From: Clostridia bacterium
GTDB taxonomy: Bacteria > Bacillota > Sulfobacillia > SLMV01
Assembly (NCBI GenBank): GCA_007136565.1
Contig: SLGS01000002.1
Coordinates: forward strand, 1-5,074
DNA length: 5,074 nucleotides
Direction of reading: 5' to 3'
Of this stretch, positions 4,243 to 5,074 are shown in pieces (positions within the stretch are counted from its first letter, which is position 1; each line of letters begins with the position of its first letter). The position numbers and the translations under genes were made by a program. Under the pieces are notes generated by a model. That model saw only the letters and a list, made by a program, of their open reading frames with translations, did not search any database and had not been told where the DNA came from.

Positions 4243-5074
4243 CGGTCATCCCCCGTTCCCCGCATGAGTCGTTTTACGCTCGATGTAATGTCTTTGTGGT
4301 GAGGCATGACTCCGCCGGCGGTCCCGTAGAACTCGACCGGAACCGAGGAGTCCACCGAGAGCCTGACGTCTTCAACCATTTGCCCGAGGCTCATCTCTAC
4401 CGCCAGGTAGCCCCTGGCACTGGAGGCGAGATCCGCAAAGGCTTTCTTCGGGAAGGGCCACAGGCTTATCGGGCGCACGAGTCCCACCGAGTGTCCCTCA
4501 TCCCGCAAATCCTGCATGGAACGGCGCGCTATCCTGGCGGTGGTTCCGTACGCGACGATGAAGTATTCGGCATCGTCGTTCACCACTTCGTAACGGACCT
4601 CCGATTCTTCCATCCTGGCGTGCTTTCGGGCCAGGTGCTGATTGTGGGTCCAGCACTCATCCGGATCGAGATATAAAGAATTGATCAGGTTGAGTTCGTC
4701 CCTACCGCGACGCCCGACGGTGGCCCATTCCTTGGCGGGAAGGGACGAGGGATCCGTCATTTCGGGGAAACGAACCGGCTCCATCATCTGCCCGATGACC
4801 CCGTCACCCAAGATCATCACCGGATTCCGGTACTTGTCTGCTATATCGAAGGCTTCGTGGGTGAGATCGACCATCTCCTGTAGGGTCGAGGGACCGAGTA
4901 CGACGAGGCGATAATCCCCGTGCCCGCCCCCCTTGGTAGATTGGAAATAATCCGACTGCGCGGGCGCAATGTTGCCCAGTCCGGGCCCCCCGCGCATAAC
5001 ATTTACGATAACGGCGGGAAGTTCATCAGCCGTCATGTACGAAATGCTTTCCTGCTTAAGGCTGATACCGGGGC
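4239..5074 (-). CDS. vorB: 2-oxoacid:acceptor oxidoreductase, alpha subunit, VorB-like (5' end cut by window edge)
   Basis: This is the large (alpha) subunit of a ferredoxin-dependent 2-oxoacid oxidoreductase; the closest recalled relatives are annotated 3-methyl-2-oxobutanoate (2-ketoisovalerate) dehydrogenase subunit VorB. The reading frame is open to the window edge: the visible part begins PGISLKQESISY before the ATG at 5036, which is the middle of a family motif, so that ATG is internal. About 277 residues are visible, the N-terminal 80-100 being absent. Numbered from the first visible codon, NVMRGGPGLGN lies at 24-34, KGGGHGDYRL at 47-56, and RNPVMILGDGVIGQMMEPV at 82-100. The C-terminal transketolase-like domain (about 168-277) includes VAYGTTARIARRS and VRPISLWPFP. 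The stop overlaps the beta start. The accessory small ferredoxin subunit often found before alpha would lie outside the window. Ferredoxin oxidoreductase family is firm, substrate is inferred. Confidence 0.94.
   Translation of the reverse strand, partial: PGISLKQESISYMTADELPAVIVNVMRGGPGLGNIAPAQSDYFQSTKGGGHGDYRLVVLGPSTLQEMVDLTHEAFDIADKYRNPVMILGDGVIGQMMEPVRFPEMTDPSSLPAKEWATVGRRGRDELNLINSLYLDPDECWTHNQHLARKHARMEESEVRYEVVNDDAEYFIVAYGTTARIARRSMQDLRDEGHSVGLVRPISLWPFPKKAFADLASSARGYLAVEMSLGQMVEDVRLSVDSSVPVEFYGTAGGVMPHHKDITSSVKRLMRGTGDDR

Noticed and set aside
1..5074. CRISPR array, mobile element, tRNA/rRNA or a defence-type system
   Set aside because: No regularly spaced repeats, transposase, terminal repeats, RNA gene or defence-family protein was seen. 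The Xer recombinase fits the chromosomal dimer-resolution type rather than a phage integrase.

Overview
The window is a GC-rich stretch of bacterial chromosome in which every convincing gene lies on the minus strand, so transcription runs from high to low coordinates. The gene set suggests an anaerobic, GC-rich bacterium that ferments amino acids or 2-oxoacids: a three-gene 2-oxoacid:ferredoxin-type oxidoreductase, a housekeeping ADP-ribose pyrophosphatase, an alanine dehydrogenase and a Xer-type recombinase. A nudF-to-xerD neighbourhood is familiar from Bacillota. I infer a Bacillota or deep-branching anaerobic Actinomycetota member from gene content and style; nothing here fixes the taxon.

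Layout in transcription order. (1) 5074 down to about 2160 is one compact operon: alpha subunit (5'-truncated by the window edge), beta subunit (ATGA overlap), gamma subunit (1-nt gap, with its ribosome binding site inside the end of beta), then a 248-residue protein of unknown function 33 nt later with a very good ribosome binding site. (2) A clear intrinsic terminator (2074-2118, stem-loop plus U-tract) closes this operon. (3) nudF follows, best started at 2015 rather than at an upstream ATG that lies next to the terminator stem. (4) A 120-nt gap with palindromic sequence precedes alanine dehydrogenase (ald, complete, all main catalytic residues present). (5) A 145-nt gap packed with potential hairpins separates ald from the start of a tyrosine recombinase, probably xerD, which runs off the low end of the window.

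How they fit together. The oxidoreductase would convert 2-oxoacids (branched-chain 2-oxoacids are the best guess from the alpha subunit) and CoA to acyl-CoA, CO2 and reduced ferredoxin. Alanine dehydrogenase interconverts alanine and pyruvate with NAD(H). Together these fit amino-acid catabolism or its reversal. The 248-residue protein is the least explained gene. It has a charged, well-conserved-looking N-terminal block and a C-terminal half that seems to carry a repeated strand-strand-helix unit. Its position in the operon suggests a link to 2-oxoacid metabolism, but this is inference.

No rRNA, tRNA, CRISPR array, insertion sequence or phage gene was recognised. Most of the window is ordinary core metabolism. 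The items most worth a second look are the unknown operon protein and the structured ald-xerD spacer.
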